NCBI RefSeq assembly: GCF_900187185.1
Contig: NZ_LT906465.1
Location: 620,001-684,000, forward strand
Direction of reading: 5' to 3'
Length of the DNA stretch: 64,000 bases
DNA from: Chryseobacterium taklimakanense
Lineage (GTDB): Bacteria; Bacteroidota; Bacteroidia; Flavobacteriales; Weeksellaceae
The position numbers and the translations under genes were made by a program. The notes below the pieces were generated by a model, which worked only from the letters and a program-made list of their open reading frames with translations, was not told the origin of the DNA and did no database searches. Each line of letters opens with the position of its first letter. Positions within the stretch are counted from its first letter, which is position 1. Below, piece after piece: positions 50,637-59,727 of this stretch.

Positions 50637-51791
50637 ATGGAATTAACAAAATATTTTAAAAATTTTTTTCAAAAAACACAGTCCTCGGGAATCTTACTTT
50701 TAATCTGCGTACTGATTTCGCTTATGGTTGCCAACTCAGTTTTGGGAGAGGGTTTCCAGAATATTTTAGATTCCAAAATTGGCCCGTATTCCGTAAGTAT
50801 GTGGATAAATGACGGATTAATGGCAGTTTTCTTTCTGCTGGTGGGTTTAGAAATCAAACGTGAGGTCATCGAAGGTGAGCTTTCTTCATTTAAAAGCGCT
50901 TCGCTGCCCATTTTCGCTGCTATCGGCGGAATGCTGGTTCCAGCAGGGATTTACGCACTTTTCAACAACGGAACCGCTTATGAAAACGGTTGGGGAATTG
51001 CCATGGCCACTGATATTGCTTTCTCGCTTGCCATTGTGTCGATGCTTGGCCGCAGAGTGCCGCCAGCCATCAAGATTTTTCTCGCAGCACTCGCCATAGT
51101 AGACGATTTGGGCGCCATTTTGGTGATTGCCATTTTTTATACCGACCAAATTCACTGGACTTATCTTTTGTTGAGCGGCGGAATCATCCTTTTGTTGATG
51201 GCATTGAATTATTATAAAGTTACCAAACATATCTTTTATCTTATTCCTGGTGCTTTTCTGTGGTACTTTATGCATCACTCAGGCATTCACGCGACCATTG
51301 CCGGTGTTTTACTGGCGTTTACGATACCAACCAATGAGTCTGCAACTGAAATTTCACCGCTTGAAAAACTGGAACACCAACTGCACATACCGGTAAGTTT
51401 CTTCATCATGCCGATTTTCGCTTTGGCAAATACCAATATCATGTTCAAACCCGGAATGGTAGAAGGCCTTTTCACCAATTTCGGAATGGGAATCATCTTA
51501 GGTTTATCTTTGGGTAAAGTTATAGGCATCAGTCTTTTTTCATTTATTGCAATTAAAATGAAATTAAGTTCACTGCCAGACAGAAGTACCTGGAGCCACT
51601 TGATTGGCGTCGGATTTTTGGCAGGAATTGGATTCACCATGTCGATTTTCATTGCATTGCTTTCCTTTAAAGGCCAACACGATTTGCAGGAAGAAGCCAA
51701 ATTTGCGATTCTTTTTGCATCAGTACTTTCAGGGTTGATTGGTTATATTTTGCTGAAAAATATAGCGAAAAAGAAGAAACACAGAATTTAA
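50637..51791 (+). CDS. nhaA: Na+/H+ antiporter NhaA
   Basis: A 384-residue membrane antiporter of the NhaA family, with about 11-12 helices. Typical stretches are INDGLMAVFFLLVGLEIKREVIEGEL, GWGIAMATDIAFSLAIVSMLG with the helix-4 region TDIAF, ALAIVDDLGAILVIAIFYT carrying the paired Asp residues of the ion site, and LAGIGFTMSIFIALLSF near the end. It expels Na+ in exchange for protons at alkaline pH. It lies 15 bases after the RelA/SpoT gene, so they may share a transcript. A second antiporter of another family is at 2813-4384. Confidence 0.95.
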   Translation: MELTKYFKNFFQKTQSSGILLLICVLISLMVANSVLGEGFQNILDSKIGPYSVSMWINDGLMAVFFLLVGLEIKREVIEGELSSFKSASLPIFAAIGGMLVPAGIYALFNNGTAYENGWGIAMATDIAFSLAIVSMLGRRVPPAIKIFLAALAIVDDLGAILVIAIFYTDQIHWTYLLLSGGIILLLMALNYYKVTKHIFYLIPGAFLWYFMHHSGIHATIAGVLLAFTIPTNESATEISPLEKLEHQLHIPVSFFIMPIFALANTNIMFKPGMVEGLFTNFGMGIILGLSLGKVIGISLFSFIAIKMKLSSLPDRSTWSHLIGVGFLAGIGFTMSIFIALLSFKGQHDLQEEAKFAILFASVLSGLIGYILLKNIAKKKKHRI

Positions 51792-51800
51792 GCGGGACCT

Positions 51801-52814
51801 TTAATTGTAGCTTGATGCTTCATCCTCAAGATTAATGGTATGCTCGGACGGAATCTTTTCCTCTGAACGTTCAGGGTGGAAATTTTCGGCTTCTTTTTTA
51901 ATCTCGTCCGAAATCAGTTTTTCAAGGCGGACGCGTCTTATAGCCAGATTTAATTCATTACCAAAAAGTAAGAGGTAAACATTCACATTTACCCAAACCA
52001 TCAGCAAGATCATCGTTCCGATGGAACCGTAAAGTACATTGTAGCGGGCAAAATTTCTTGCATAAATGGCAAAAAGATAAGTTGTGAGCACGAACAGGAC
52101 TGTGGTCAGAATGGCTCCGGGAACCGCCTGTTTGAACTTGGTAATCTTCACCGTTCCTATCCAGTAGAAAAACGCTAGAAGTATAAAATAAAACAGCGGA
52201 AATGATATGAAACCAATGATTTTCGAGAGGTTGTCTACAAACCAGGAAATATCATAGCTCGGCGTAAATAGCTTTAACACAACTTCCGAGTAATAAATCC
52301 CGAAAATCGACAGTAGAACCACGCTTATAAAGCCGATGGTGATGAAGAATGCGACGATAAACTCCTTTACATCATTATGTTTTTCTTCGGTATTTTCATT
52401 AAACCCGTCAATGAGTGCAAAAGTACCGTTGGTAGCGAAAACAAGGGCGAGAATAATTGTAATATTGCTGATGCTGGACGTGTTCGGAATAATGTTCTGC
52501 TGTATATAATTCACAACATCACTTTCAATTTTTCCGGGAAATATTTTGTGCATCAGCACTTCAAAAATATAAAACTGAAGCTTGTCGTAATGAGGTAGAA
52601 ACGGCAAAACTGAAAGCAAAAAGAGGATAAAGGGAAACAGCGAAAACACAAAGTTCCAGGAAATTGCCGCCGCCTTTCTGCCGATCTTGTTTTTAAAGAT
52701 CCCCTGTATGTAAATCTCGAACATTTTGTACAGAGAAATCCCGAGGAAGGGAATATGAATCCCATCCAGGAATGCGTGGATTTTTCGGATAAATCCCGGC
52801 GTTTTTACTGTCAT
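51801..52814 (-). CDS. YihY/BrkB-family membrane protein
   Basis: A 337-residue membrane protein from the ATG at 52814. The longer start at 52895 would overlap the divergent rlmH gene and its promoter and is rejected. It has about six helices and the family pattern: GRKAAAISWNFVFSLFPFILFLLSVLPFLPHYDKL, WIGTVKITKFKQAVPGAILTTVLFVLTTYLFAIYARNFARYNVLYGSIGTMILLMVWVNVNVYLLLFGNELNLAIR. YihY/BrkB proteins are inner-membrane proteins of uncertain function, once misnamed ribonuclease BN. A charged cytoplasmic tail ends the protein. Confidence 0.88.
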   Translation of the reverse strand: MTVKTPGFIRKIHAFLDGIHIPFLGISLYKMFEIYIQGIFKNKIGRKAAAISWNFVFSLFPFILFLLSVLPFLPHYDKLQFYIFEVLMHKIFPGKIESDVVNYIQQNIIPNTSSISNITIILALVFATNGTFALIDGFNENTEEKHNDVKEFIVAFFITIGFISVVLLSIFGIYYSEVVLKLFTPSYDISWFVDNLSKIIGFISFPLFYFILLAFFYWIGTVKITKFKQAVPGAILTTVLFVLTTYLFAIYARNFARYNVLYGSIGTMILLMVWVNVNVYLLLFGNELNLAIRRVRLEKLISDEIKKEAENFHPERSEEKIPSEHTINLEDEASSYN

Positions 52815-52819
52815 TAAAG

Positions 52820-52841
52820 TATATTTGCAGTAACAAAGATA
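52820..52841. promoter_or_regulatory. Overlapping divergent promoters of rlmH and the BrkB-family gene
   Basis: Plus-strand TATATTTG (52820-52827) and minus-strand TATCTTTG (52841-52834) both match TAnnTTTG perfectly and face away from each other with 6 bases between. Predicted starts give leaders of about 12-13 bases on each side. Each polymerase would cover the other's -7 box, so the two genes should compete for transcription. Confidence 0.65.
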
Positions 52842-52845
52842 AGAA

Positions 52846-53319
52846 ATGCGGATTAATATACTGTGCATCGGAAAAACCGACGACAGGGAGATCAAAAACC
52901 TGATTGACTATTATACGGCACGCCTGCCGAAGCACTGGAATTTTGAAATGACCGAAATTCCGGATGTGAAAAATGCCCGTAATTTAAGTCCGGATTTACT
53001 GAAAAAGGAAGAAGCCAAGCTTTTTCAGAATTATTTTGAAAACAGCGATCTGGTGATTCTGCTGGATGAAAAGGGAAAACAGTATACCAGCCGCGAATTT
53101 GCACAAAAAATGGACAGCTGGATGAACTCTTCCGTTAAGAAGATCAATTTTTTGATTGGTGGAGCTTACGGTTTTTCTGATGAAATTTATCAGCGTGCCA
53201 ACGAAAAGATTGCACTCTCAAAAATGACTTTTACACACCAGATGGTTCGCCTCTTTATGGTGGAACAGTTTTACAGGGCCGACCAAATTTTGCAGGGAAA
53301 GCCTTACCACAACGATTAA
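52846..53319 (+). CDS. rlmH: 23S rRNA (pseudouridine1915-N3)-methyltransferase RlmH
   Basis: A 157-residue SPOUT-fold enzyme that methylates pseudouridine 1915 in helix 69 of 23S rRNA. Landmarks: RINILCIGKTDDREIKNLIDYYTARLPKHWNFE at the start, VILLDEKGKQYTSREFAQKM, NFLIGGAYGFSDEIYQRANEKIALSKMTFTHQMVRLFMVEQFYRADQILQGKPYHND, including the glycine-rich SAM loop (IGGAYG) and the closing Tyr-His. Normal length. Confidence 0.95.
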   Translation: MRINILCIGKTDDREIKNLIDYYTARLPKHWNFEMTEIPDVKNARNLSPDLLKKEEAKLFQNYFENSDLVILLDEKGKQYTSREFAQKMDSWMNSSVKKINFLIGGAYGFSDEIYQRANEKIALSKMTFTHQMVRLFMVEQFYRADQILQGKPYHND

Positions 53320-53324
53320 AAAAA

Positions 53325-53342
53325 CGGAGGAAAAATCCTCCG
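53325..53342. terminator. Intrinsic terminator between rlmH and the thioredoxin-fold gene
   Basis: CGGAGGA and TCCTCCG form a perfect 7-bp stem with an AAAA loop. On the minus strand seven T follow, so it mainly ends the gene at 53350; it can also stop transcription from rlmH, 5 bases before it. Confidence 0.85.
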
Positions 53343-53349
53343 CCCCTGT

Positions 53350-54525
53350 TTATTTCATACTGTCGAGCAGTTTTTGTGTATCAGCAACATCCTCTCCTTT
53401 TGCCTTGCCTAAATCTACAGCTTTCTGCGCCCAAATTTTCGCACTGGCTTTATCACCAATTTTGTTATAGAGGTTTGCAAGGGTGTCTGTGTTATAGAAT
53501 CCTTCCTCTTTCTTCACTGATATTTTTGCCCATTCCAAAGCTTTTTGCAGCGAAGTATTATTGCTTACTCGCTCAAAGAAAGTCCACGCGGCACTGTTTA
53601 ATTCATCAGCATCGAAGTTTTCAGCTTCCCTGTAATAATCCAGAGCCAATTTTTCATACGCAGCATAATCTTTTGCAGAAAGTGCCAATCTCATTTTGAG
53701 AGCATTAAGCTGTTTCTGCGCTTCTTCCCTTGTCATCAGTTTTAAAGCTTCATCCATAAAGATTTTTTCGTCCAAAACTTTAGTTTCCTTGTTGTAAGCT
53801 TTCGCCCTCACGGTATTCAGCTTTATAGCTTTTTCAAAATTATCAGCTTTGAAAGCTGGTGCCGCAGCCACAATCAGCGATTTATCTCTAAGGTATATTT
53901 TGTAGAATTCGTCATCGATCGTTTGTACAGAATTCAGCAGCATTCCCAAATCTTCTTCGCCATAGCCACTTCCCGCAGGCTTATTGGCAAAATATCTGGA
54001 AGCAATTTTCGGAGCAAGCTCACGGTCTCTGTATGCCATCGCTTTATAGTAGCTTTTCAAAAGAGTAAGATCTTTATCGCCGGCATCGAATTTTTTCTTT
54101 AAGACCACCACCTGTTTTGTAGGGTCGTTTGCCTCTTCGCCTACTTTTACAAATGCGTCCGGTTCGTAGTAACCAACTCCGGTGTGGATCAGTTCACCAT
54201 CGCCATTGACCCAAATATAAGTCGGGAAAGCCTTGATATTGTATTTTTTCGCAATGTCGATGCCCTCGCCTTTCTCCATATCGATTTTGGCATTGATGAA
54301 TTTTGCGTTGTAGAAATCACCAACCTGCTGGGTTGTGAAGACGTTTTTAGACATCAGTTTGCATGGGCCGCACCAGGTTGTGAAAGCGTCAACGAAAAGA
54401 AGTTTATTTTCTTTTTTTGCTTTTGCCAACAGTGTTTTGAAGTTGCCCTCGTCAAATTTAATCCCTCCCTGCGCATACGAAAGCGCAAGCGAGAAACACA
54501 GTAAAAGTGAAAAGATTTTTCTCAT
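53350..54525 (-). CDS. Secreted thioredoxin-fold protein with TPR-like tail
   Basis: A 391-residue exported protein: signal peptide MRKIFSLLLCFSLALSYAQ, a thioredoxin domain at about residues 20-130 with the redox pair Cys52-Gly-Pro-Cys55 (FVDAFTTWCGPCKLM) and the cis-Pro region IKAFPTYIWVNGDGEL, then about 250 residues of helices with TPR-like spacing (ALEWAKISVKKEEGFYNTDTLANLYNKIGDKASAKIWAQKAVDLG). It probably reduces or exchanges disulphides in the periplasm. The partner is unknown; the TPR-like tail suggests it binds another protein. Single-gene unit. Confidence 0.87.
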   Translation of the reverse strand: MRKIFSLLLCFSLALSYAQGGIKFDEGNFKTLLAKAKKENKLLFVDAFTTWCGPCKLMSKNVFTTQQVGDFYNAKFINAKIDMEKGEGIDIAKKYNIKAFPTYIWVNGDGELIHTGVGYYEPDAFVKVGEEANDPTKQVVVLKKKFDAGDKDLTLLKSYYKAMAYRDRELAPKIASRYFANKPAGSGYGEEDLGMLLNSVQTIDDEFYKIYLRDKSLIVAAAPAFKADNFEKAIKLNTVRAKAYNKETKVLDEKIFMDEALKLMTREEAQKQLNALKMRLALSAKDYAAYEKLALDYYREAENFDADELNSAAWTFFERVSNNTSLQKALEWAKISVKKEEGFYNTDTLANLYNKIGDKASAKIWAQKAVDLGKAKGEDVADTQKLLDSMK

Positions 54526-54590
54526 TATTTAATTATCGAACATTTAAATTACATCCTATAAAAGTACCGAATTTTTACCGAAATCCGAAA

Positions 54591-55154
54591 TTATCTTCTG
54601 CCTTTTCGCGAAATTGTTTTTAAGGTGAGATTAGACATGAGACCCCCGATAAAAAAGCCTACTGCTGCGCCGAACAGAATATCCAGCGGAAAATGAACCC
54701 CAAGATAAATGCGGCTGTAAGCCACAGTTGCCGCCCAGATGAAAAGTAAAAACGGGAGATACCTGAACGTTGTTCTGAGTAAAACGGTAATAAACGTTGC
54801 TAAAAAAAATGTATTTGAAGCGTGTGCCGAATAAAACCCGAACTGTCCGCCGCATTTCACCTCCCGCATCAGATCGTCGAGCGAAGGATCATGACAGGGA
54901 CGCAGACGAGCGATCCCATACTTGAAAACGCTGGCCAACTGGTCTGATATCGTAACACCAATCGCTATGAAAATCACGATATATATCATGTTTTTCCAAC
55001 CGAAGGTTTTGTAAAGAAGATAAACCAGAATAATGTAAAGCGGAATCCAGACCGCAGTACCCGAAACCATAATCCAGAACTGGTCGAAAGCCGTACTCCC
55101 CAGATTATTGAGGTACAGAAAAGCGGCTTTGTCTTCCTGGATAATTTCGTTCAT
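54591..55154 (-). CDS. PAP2-family membrane phosphatase
   Basis: A 187-residue integral membrane phosphatase of the PAP2 superfamily with five to six helices. The three motifs are KYGIARLRPCHDP (KX6RP), FYSAHASNTFFLA (PSGH-like, here Ser-Ala-His) and YSRIYLGVHFPLDILFGAAVG (SRX5HX3D). Likely substrates are lipid phosphates or undecaprenyl pyrophosphate. It lies 1 base after the tatA-like gene. Confidence 0.9.
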   Translation of the reverse strand: MNEIIQEDKAAFLYLNNLGSTAFDQFWIMVSGTAVWIPLYIILVYLLYKTFGWKNMIYIVIFIAIGVTISDQLASVFKYGIARLRPCHDPSLDDLMREVKCGGQFGFYSAHASNTFFLATFITVLLRTTFRYLPFLLFIWAATVAYSRIYLGVHFPLDILFGAAVGFFIGGLMSNLTLKTISRKGRR

Positions 55155-55155
55155 A

Positions 55156-55518
55156 TTATCTGCTTACAGGACCTTCGTGACTGTCATCGTCAACCGGTTT
55201 CAGTGATGGTTTTTTCTCGGGATTAACTGTAGATGGCTGCAGTTCAACGGAATTTTTGATTTGATTAAGCTCCTGATTGATTTCGGTCATCGGATTGTAA
55301 TCTTTTGCCGCCTCTTTTACTTTTTCGATCTCGCGCTTTATTTCCGAAACCGGATTGTCGGCTTCTCTCATAATTTCAGTTTTAATATCCTCCATAGCGC
55401 CGCGCATCTTGCGAACGCCGGTACCCAAATCGCGGGCAATGGTGGGCAGTTTATTTGGTCCGAATAAAACGATGATTAACAGTGCGATAACCACCATCTC
55501 CATAAATCCTAATTCCAT
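55156..55518 (-). CDS. Twin-arginine translocase subunit TatA/TatB type
   Basis: A 120-residue protein with one N-terminal transmembrane helix (LGFMEMVVIALLIIVLFGPNKLPTIARDLGTGVRKMRGAMEDI): the Phe-Gly-Pro hinge and amphipathic helix are diagnostic of TatA/B. The rest is a charged, Pro-rich tail (LKPVDDDSHEGPVSR). Two acidic/helix repeats (EIMREADNPVSEIKREIEKVKEA) resemble TatB tails. TatC is not in the window. It heads a gene pair with the PAP2 protein. Confidence 0.88.
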   Translation of the reverse strand: MELGFMEMVVIALLIIVLFGPNKLPTIARDLGTGVRKMRGAMEDIKTEIMREADNPVSEIKREIEKVKEAAKDYNPMTEINQELNQIKNSVELQPSTVNPEKKPSLKPVDDDSHEGPVSR

Positions 55519-55546
55519 GGTGCGAAATTACAAAACAATTTTTTGA

Positions 55547-56770
55547 TTAAGGCTTTTTCCTGTTATTAAAAACATAATAAACAATAACCGCACTAATTCC
55601 CATCAGAATAAAACCAAGGAAAAACGGTGCGCCCGGAAACTTGAACGGTGCTTCATCGTGGGTGAAATAATAAAATGTATTGGTCATCAGTGGCGGACCT
55701 ACTATCGCGGTTAAACTAACCAAACTCGCCAGGGCACCCTGAAGCTCGCCCTGTTCGTTTTTCGGAACCTGGGCGGAAATTGTGGACTGCAGTGCCGGTC
55801 CTGCAATTCCGCCTAAACCATAAGGAATGAGGAACGCAAACATCATCCAGCTTTTGGTGGCGAAAGCGAACAGAATCATCCCCAGAGAGTAGAGCAAAAG
55901 CCCGTAAAAAATGCTCCTTTCGCTGCCGATTTTCGGTTGAATGAACCGGATGAGATATCCCTGTACCAAAGCGGCCATAAATCCTGAAACACCAAGTGAA
56001 ATCCCAACCATTCTCTCAGTCCAGCTGAATTTATACATGGTGAAGAACGTCCAGTTGGTCTGCACAGCGTGTCCGGCAATGTATACAAAAATAAGCGCCA
56101 CGATCAGTCCAAGGATTTCAGGATATTTTTTCAGCTGAAGCAGTGAGCCCACAGGGTTTGCACGTCTCCAGTCGAAAGGACGCCGATGCTTCTTGTCCAG
56201 ACTTTCAGGTAAAATGAATAATCCATAAAGGAAATTAATCAAACATAAAGCCGATGCCGCATAGAAGGGAATTCGGGGGCCATAATGTCCCAAAACTCCG
56301 CCCACGACCGGCCCAATGATAAAACCAAGTCCAAATGCAGCGCCGATGAGTCCAAAATTTTTAGCACGGTCTTCGTCTGTAGAAATATCCGCGATATAAG
56401 CGCTGGCCGTCGTAATACTCGCACCGGTAACACCGGAAAAAATACGACCGACAAACAGCCAGAAAATACTCGGAGCCAAAGCCTGAATCAGAAAATTAAT
56501 GGAAAAACCGAGCAACGAAAAAAGAATGATTGGCCTTCTGCCAAATTTATCACTCAAACCACCCAAAACTGAAGCAAAAACAAACTGCATCGAGGCATAC
56601 ACAAAGCTCAGCCAGCCCCCGTACTGTGAAGCAACGCTCAGGTCCGGATTATGAATGAGTTCCTGAATCAGCTTCGGAACTACCGGAATAACGATGCCCC
56701 AGCCTGTAATATCAATCAGGAGTGTGATAAAGATAAATCCAATGGCAGCTGATTTCTGATTTTTTCTCAT
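55547..56770 (-). CDS. MFS drug-efflux transporter of the TCR/Tet type
   Basis: A 407-residue major-facilitator protein with 12 helices. The N-terminal motif is [24 protein letters not shown] (GxLaDrxGrkP) and the helix-5 stretch [19 protein letters not shown] marks drug:H+ antiporters (motif C). Overall it reads like the TetA(41)/TCR family common in Chryseobacterium. It may confer export of tetracycline-like compounds, but no TetR-type regulator lies next to it and the substrate cannot be deduced. It is upstream of tatA by 28 bases. Confidence 0.88.
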   Translation of the reverse strand: MRKNQKSAAIGFIFITLLIDITGWGIVIPVVPKLIQELIHNPDLSVASQYGGWLSFVYASMQFVFASVLGGLSDKFGRRPIILFSLLGFSINFLIQALAPSIFWLFVGRIFSGVTGASITTASAYIADISTDEDRAKNFGLIGAAFGLGFIIGPVVGGVLGHYGPRIPFYAASALCLINFLYGLFILPESLDKKHRRPFDWRRANPVGSLLQLKKYPEILGLIVALIFVYIAGHAVQTNWTFFTMYKFSWTERMVGISLGVSGFMAALVQGYLIRFIQPKIGSERSIFYGLLLYSLGMILFAFATKSWMMFAFLIPYGLGGIAGPALQSTISAQVPKNEQGELQGALASLVSLTAIVGPPLMTNTFYYFTHDEAPFKFPGAPFFLGFILMGISAVIVYYVFNNRKKP

Positions 56771-56857
56771 AAGTCAAGTTGCAAAAATAGGATTTTACAT
56801 CTTAAAGCATTTACAAAATATTAGGAGAAGTTTTTTAAGAACAAGTAATATTCGTAG

Positions 56858-57709
56858 TTACAGGAATATGCCAAGCTTTTTACTGTTATAAAACGAAAGG
56901 ATATAAATTGTAATCACCTCTGCAAATGAAGAAAAAACCGATCCTTCAAAACCAAATTTTCCACCGGTAACAACACTTTCTTCGATCTTTGAAAATTCAA
57001 GGAACGAATAAAAATCCTGACCACTGACATTAAAACCGAGAAGCGTCTGAACATAATTCCAGGCAAAATGCATCACCGTTACAAACCAGATATTACCGGT
57101 TTTAAAATATGCGTACGCAATTGCAATTCCGGCAAGAAAAATCTCGAGTAAGCCAACGATAGTTACATTTGGATTGAATACGTGGAAAAGAGAAAATATC
57201 AGTGATGAGAGGATAACCGCCCAAAAAACGCCAACGTATTTCTGCATCATTTTCATAAAAAAACCCCTGAAAATAATCTCTTCGCACAGTGCCGCAACAA
57301 ACAGAAAGAGCGTTACCACTAGAAATTCTGAACCATTAAAAGGAAGAGGTCTTGTTTCAATCAAATCAAGAATTCCAAATGTTACAAACGCCAAAGCAAT
57401 AAAAATTCCACCCAATACAAAAGCCTGTAAAAACTGATTGAAACTGACTTTAAATCCTAAATCCTTAAAAGAAATTCCGGCGCCCTTCAGGAAATACCAA
57501 GTCAGTAATGTGGAAGCAACCAAATCAAGCAAGGATGTGAACAAATTTTGAAATGTCGTGAATTCGTAATTACTTTCTAAAAATTTTTCGCCTGTAAATG
57601 CCAGCCCGACTGCCTGTAAACCTCCGGAAAAAAGCATATAAAAAATAATGAAGAACAGGACGTTCGAAGCAACGGAGAGCCAGTCTTTTTCCATATTAAA
57701 TCCGTTCAA
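56858..57709 (-). CDS. CPBP-family intramembrane metalloprotease
   Basis: A 283-residue membrane protein with about eight helices. The three CPBP (Abi/RCE1-like) motifs are present: CEEIIFRGFFMKMM (EExxxR), LIFSLFHVFNPN (FxxxH), and VMHFAWNYVQTLLG (HxxxN). Members cleave substrates within the membrane; the target here is unknown. It overlaps the end of the UbiA gene by 14 bases, so the two are coupled, which hints at a membrane lipid or prenyl-linked role. Confidence 0.88.
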   Translation of the reverse strand: MNGFNMEKDWLSVASNVLFFIIFYMLFSGGLQAVGLAFTGEKFLESNYEFTTFQNLFTSLLDLVASTLLTWYFLKGAGISFKDLGFKVSFNQFLQAFVLGGIFIALAFVTFGILDLIETRPLPFNGSEFLVVTLFLFVAALCEEIIFRGFFMKMMQKYVGVFWAVILSSLIFSLFHVFNPNVTIVGLLEIFLAGIAIAYAYFKTGNIWFVTVMHFAWNYVQTLLGFNVSGQDFYSFLEFSKIEESVVTGGKFGFEGSVFSSFAEVITIYILSFYNSKKLGIFL

Positions 57710-58592
57710 AAATTCCGTTTAAAAGCATAAAAATCACACCAATGAATACCCAAATCCTCAACAAATTCAGGAGCCAGAACATCTTTTTAAATTTAAAGAA
57801 AAATACCGGATACATTGATAAAATCAGCAGTATAGCGGAAAAAGAGAAATAAATGACCAGAAAATTATGCTCCGGAATTTTATAAACAATGAGGCAGGAA
57901 ATCAGTGCATTCAGCACCAGTAAAATACTGACGATTGCTGTAGAAGTTTTCAATCCCGCGATAATCGGCAAAGTTTGATAACCAAAGATGGTATCGGGCC
58001 GCATCGTAAGAAAATCTTTCAGCACATCGATGATCAGTAAAATTAAAAATAGGAAAGCTGCCATGAGAAACAGTTTCCATGAAAAATGCTGATAATACAC
58101 CAGCATCCCGAAAAAAGGATAAAGTGTGAGCGTTACGAAAGTGAGATTATTAAGAACCAGCACCTTGCTCAGCTTATGGCTGTAAAACCACATCAGGAAC
58201 TGATAAATGAGAAAAAAAACAAAAATCCTGGGCGAGAGCAGATATGCAATTCCCAAAGAAATCGCATTGAGCGCAATATACGAGTACAGAAAATATTTCT
58301 GTTTCAGAAAGCTCTGCAACCTTGTTCTGAAGGGTTTCTGCAAGCGGTCTTTCTCCAAATCGTAAAACTGGTTAATGATGCCGCCCGCCGCAATACTGAG
58401 CAGTGAACAGAAAATAATCCCATGAACTTTAAAGTCAAAAACAAATTTCCGCAAATTTTCTTCCTGATTAAAAAGGAAAAAAGTGGAAACATACAGGCTG
58501 AACGCAAAAAGAATAAGCATAAAAATCCTGGCCCCGAGCAGCAGACTCACGAACTGCGAAATGCGGTAAAGGACTGGATTTTCTTCTGTCAT
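57696..58592 (-). CDS. UbiA-family prenyltransferase
   Basis: A 298-residue membrane prenyltransferase with about eight helices. The two aspartate motifs are GGIINQFYDLEKDRLQKP (NxxxDxxxD) and LLIIDVLKDFLTMRPDTIFGYQTLP (DxxxD type). It should attach a prenyl diphosphate to an aromatic or glycerol acceptor. It follows the mevalonate kinase gene by 60 bases. That pairing, common in Flavobacteriia, is often annotated as geranylgeranylglycerol-phosphate geranylgeranyltransferase, but the acceptor cannot be told from the sequence. Confidence 0.87.
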   Translation of the reverse strand: MTEENPVLYRISQFVSLLLGARIFMLILFAFSLYVSTFFLFNQEENLRKFVFDFKVHGIIFCSLLSIAAGGIINQFYDLEKDRLQKPFRTRLQSFLKQKYFLYSYIALNAISLGIAYLLSPRIFVFFLIYQFLMWFYSHKLSKVLVLNNLTFVTLTLYPFFGMLVYYQHFSWKLFLMAAFLFLILLIIDVLKDFLTMRPDTIFGYQTLPIIAGLKTSTAIVSILLVLNALISCLIVYKIPEHNFLVIYFSFSAILLILSMYPVFFFKFKKMFWLLNLLRIWVFIGVIFMLLNGIFERI

Positions 58593-58652
58593 TTATTGTC
58601 TTTAAAACAAAGACGCGATAAATCGCGTCTTCATACCTATACTTAAATTTCT

Positions 58653-59579
58653 TTAGAATCTGTAAATTACTTCTTTGTTGAAACCCTCCAGCATTCCTGC
58701 GGCCTTCTCATAATCTTTTGTGAAGCCAAGAATATAGCCGCCACCGCCGCTGCCGCACAGTTTAAGATAATAAGCGTTGGTGTCCAGGCCTTTTTTCCAG
58801 GCGTTGTACAAGCTCTCCGGAATCATTGGTTTAAAGTGATCGTATGCCCAAACTGAAAGTTTTTTCAGGTTGCGGAAAAACGGATTCATCTCTTTTTTCA
58901 GGAAAGTATCAATGCATGCGTTATTGTAGCGTATAAATTCCTCTTTCAGTGTTTTACGGAAGCCTTCGGTTTTCATTTTTTCAAAGAAAATCTGCACCAT
59001 TGGACCGGTTTCACCTACCATGCCTGAGTCAATCAGGAAAATCGCACCCTTCCCCGCCTCCATTTTCGGAATGGAAACTTTATCTACACTTTCCTTATTT
59101 TCGATCAGAATTGGCAGGTTCATGTAGCAAATCAGCGGATCGATGCCCGAACTTTTACCGTGAAAATAACTTTCCAGTTGGCCGAAAACTTTTTTCAGTT
59201 CCTTCAGTTCCAGTTTTGAAATGGTTTCGGGGCTGTATTTTTTTAATGAATATTTTTCAAAAATTGCTGCAACCAAAGCACCGGAACTTCCCACACCATA
59301 GCCCTGCGGAATGTTGCTGTCAAAAAAAAGTCCTTTACTGATGTCTTTTTTAAACTGTGCAACGTTCAGTTCAAAATTATTTGGCAAAACTAGGCCGGTG
59401 AGGTATTCTGCGTATTTCTGTAAATTTGAATTGGATTCTTTTTCAAACTCAGAATCCAGATCTGAAAACTTTAGTGTGCCTTTGTAAAAACTGTAAGGCA
59501 ATGTCAAACCCTGAGAATCTTCGATGATTCCGTATTCACCAAATAAAAGAATTTTAGCGTAGAATAAAGGATTTGCCAT
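58653..59579 (-). CDS. GHMP kinase, probable mevalonate kinase
   Basis: A 308-residue GHMP-superfamily kinase: ILLFGEYGIIEDSQGLTLPY (substrate motif 1), PQGYGVGSSGALVAAIFEKYS (motif 2, the ATP loop PXXXGXGSSAA), and KLCGSGGGGYILGF (motif 3). It most likely phosphorylates mevalonate in the mevalonate route to isoprenoids, which Flavobacteriia use. Its neighbour UbiA is an isoprenoid-using enzyme. The -7 box TAACTTTG at 59606-59613 (minus strand) is a perfect consensus match. Confidence 0.82.
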   Translation of the reverse strand: MANPLFYAKILLFGEYGIIEDSQGLTLPYSFYKGTLKFSDLDSEFEKESNSNLQKYAEYLTGLVLPNNFELNVAQFKKDISKGLFFDSNIPQGYGVGSSGALVAAIFEKYSLKKYSPETISKLELKELKKVFGQLESYFHGKSSGIDPLICYMNLPILIENKESVDKVSIPKMEAGKGAIFLIDSGMVGETGPMVQIFFEKMKTEGFRKTLKEEFIRYNNACIDTFLKKEMNPFFRNLKKLSVWAYDHFKPMIPESLYNAWKKGLDTNAYYLKLCGSGGGGYILGFTKDYEKAAGMLEGFNKEVIYRF

Positions 59580-59605
59580 ATTGTGATTTGGTTGTAAAGT
59601 CGCTG

Positions 59606-59613
59606 CAAAGTTA
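59606..59613 (-). promoter_or_regulatory. -7 box of the mevalonate kinase promoter
   Basis: TAACTTTG on the minus strand, 27 bases before the kinase ATG; no TTG at the ideal spacing. Confidence 0.5.
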
Positions 59614-59727
59614 CGAAATTATTCGGTTGAATATTAGCAAAATTTATTCCGAAAAATTAAGGCATTAGAAAAAACTCCAAGGGCAATATTTAAAAATTGC
59701 TAATTATTACCTGTAATTGTTCATTAA

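Noticed and set aside
52815-52895. Longer start for the BrkB-family protein
   Set aside because: It overlaps the divergent rlmH coding region and both -7 boxes.
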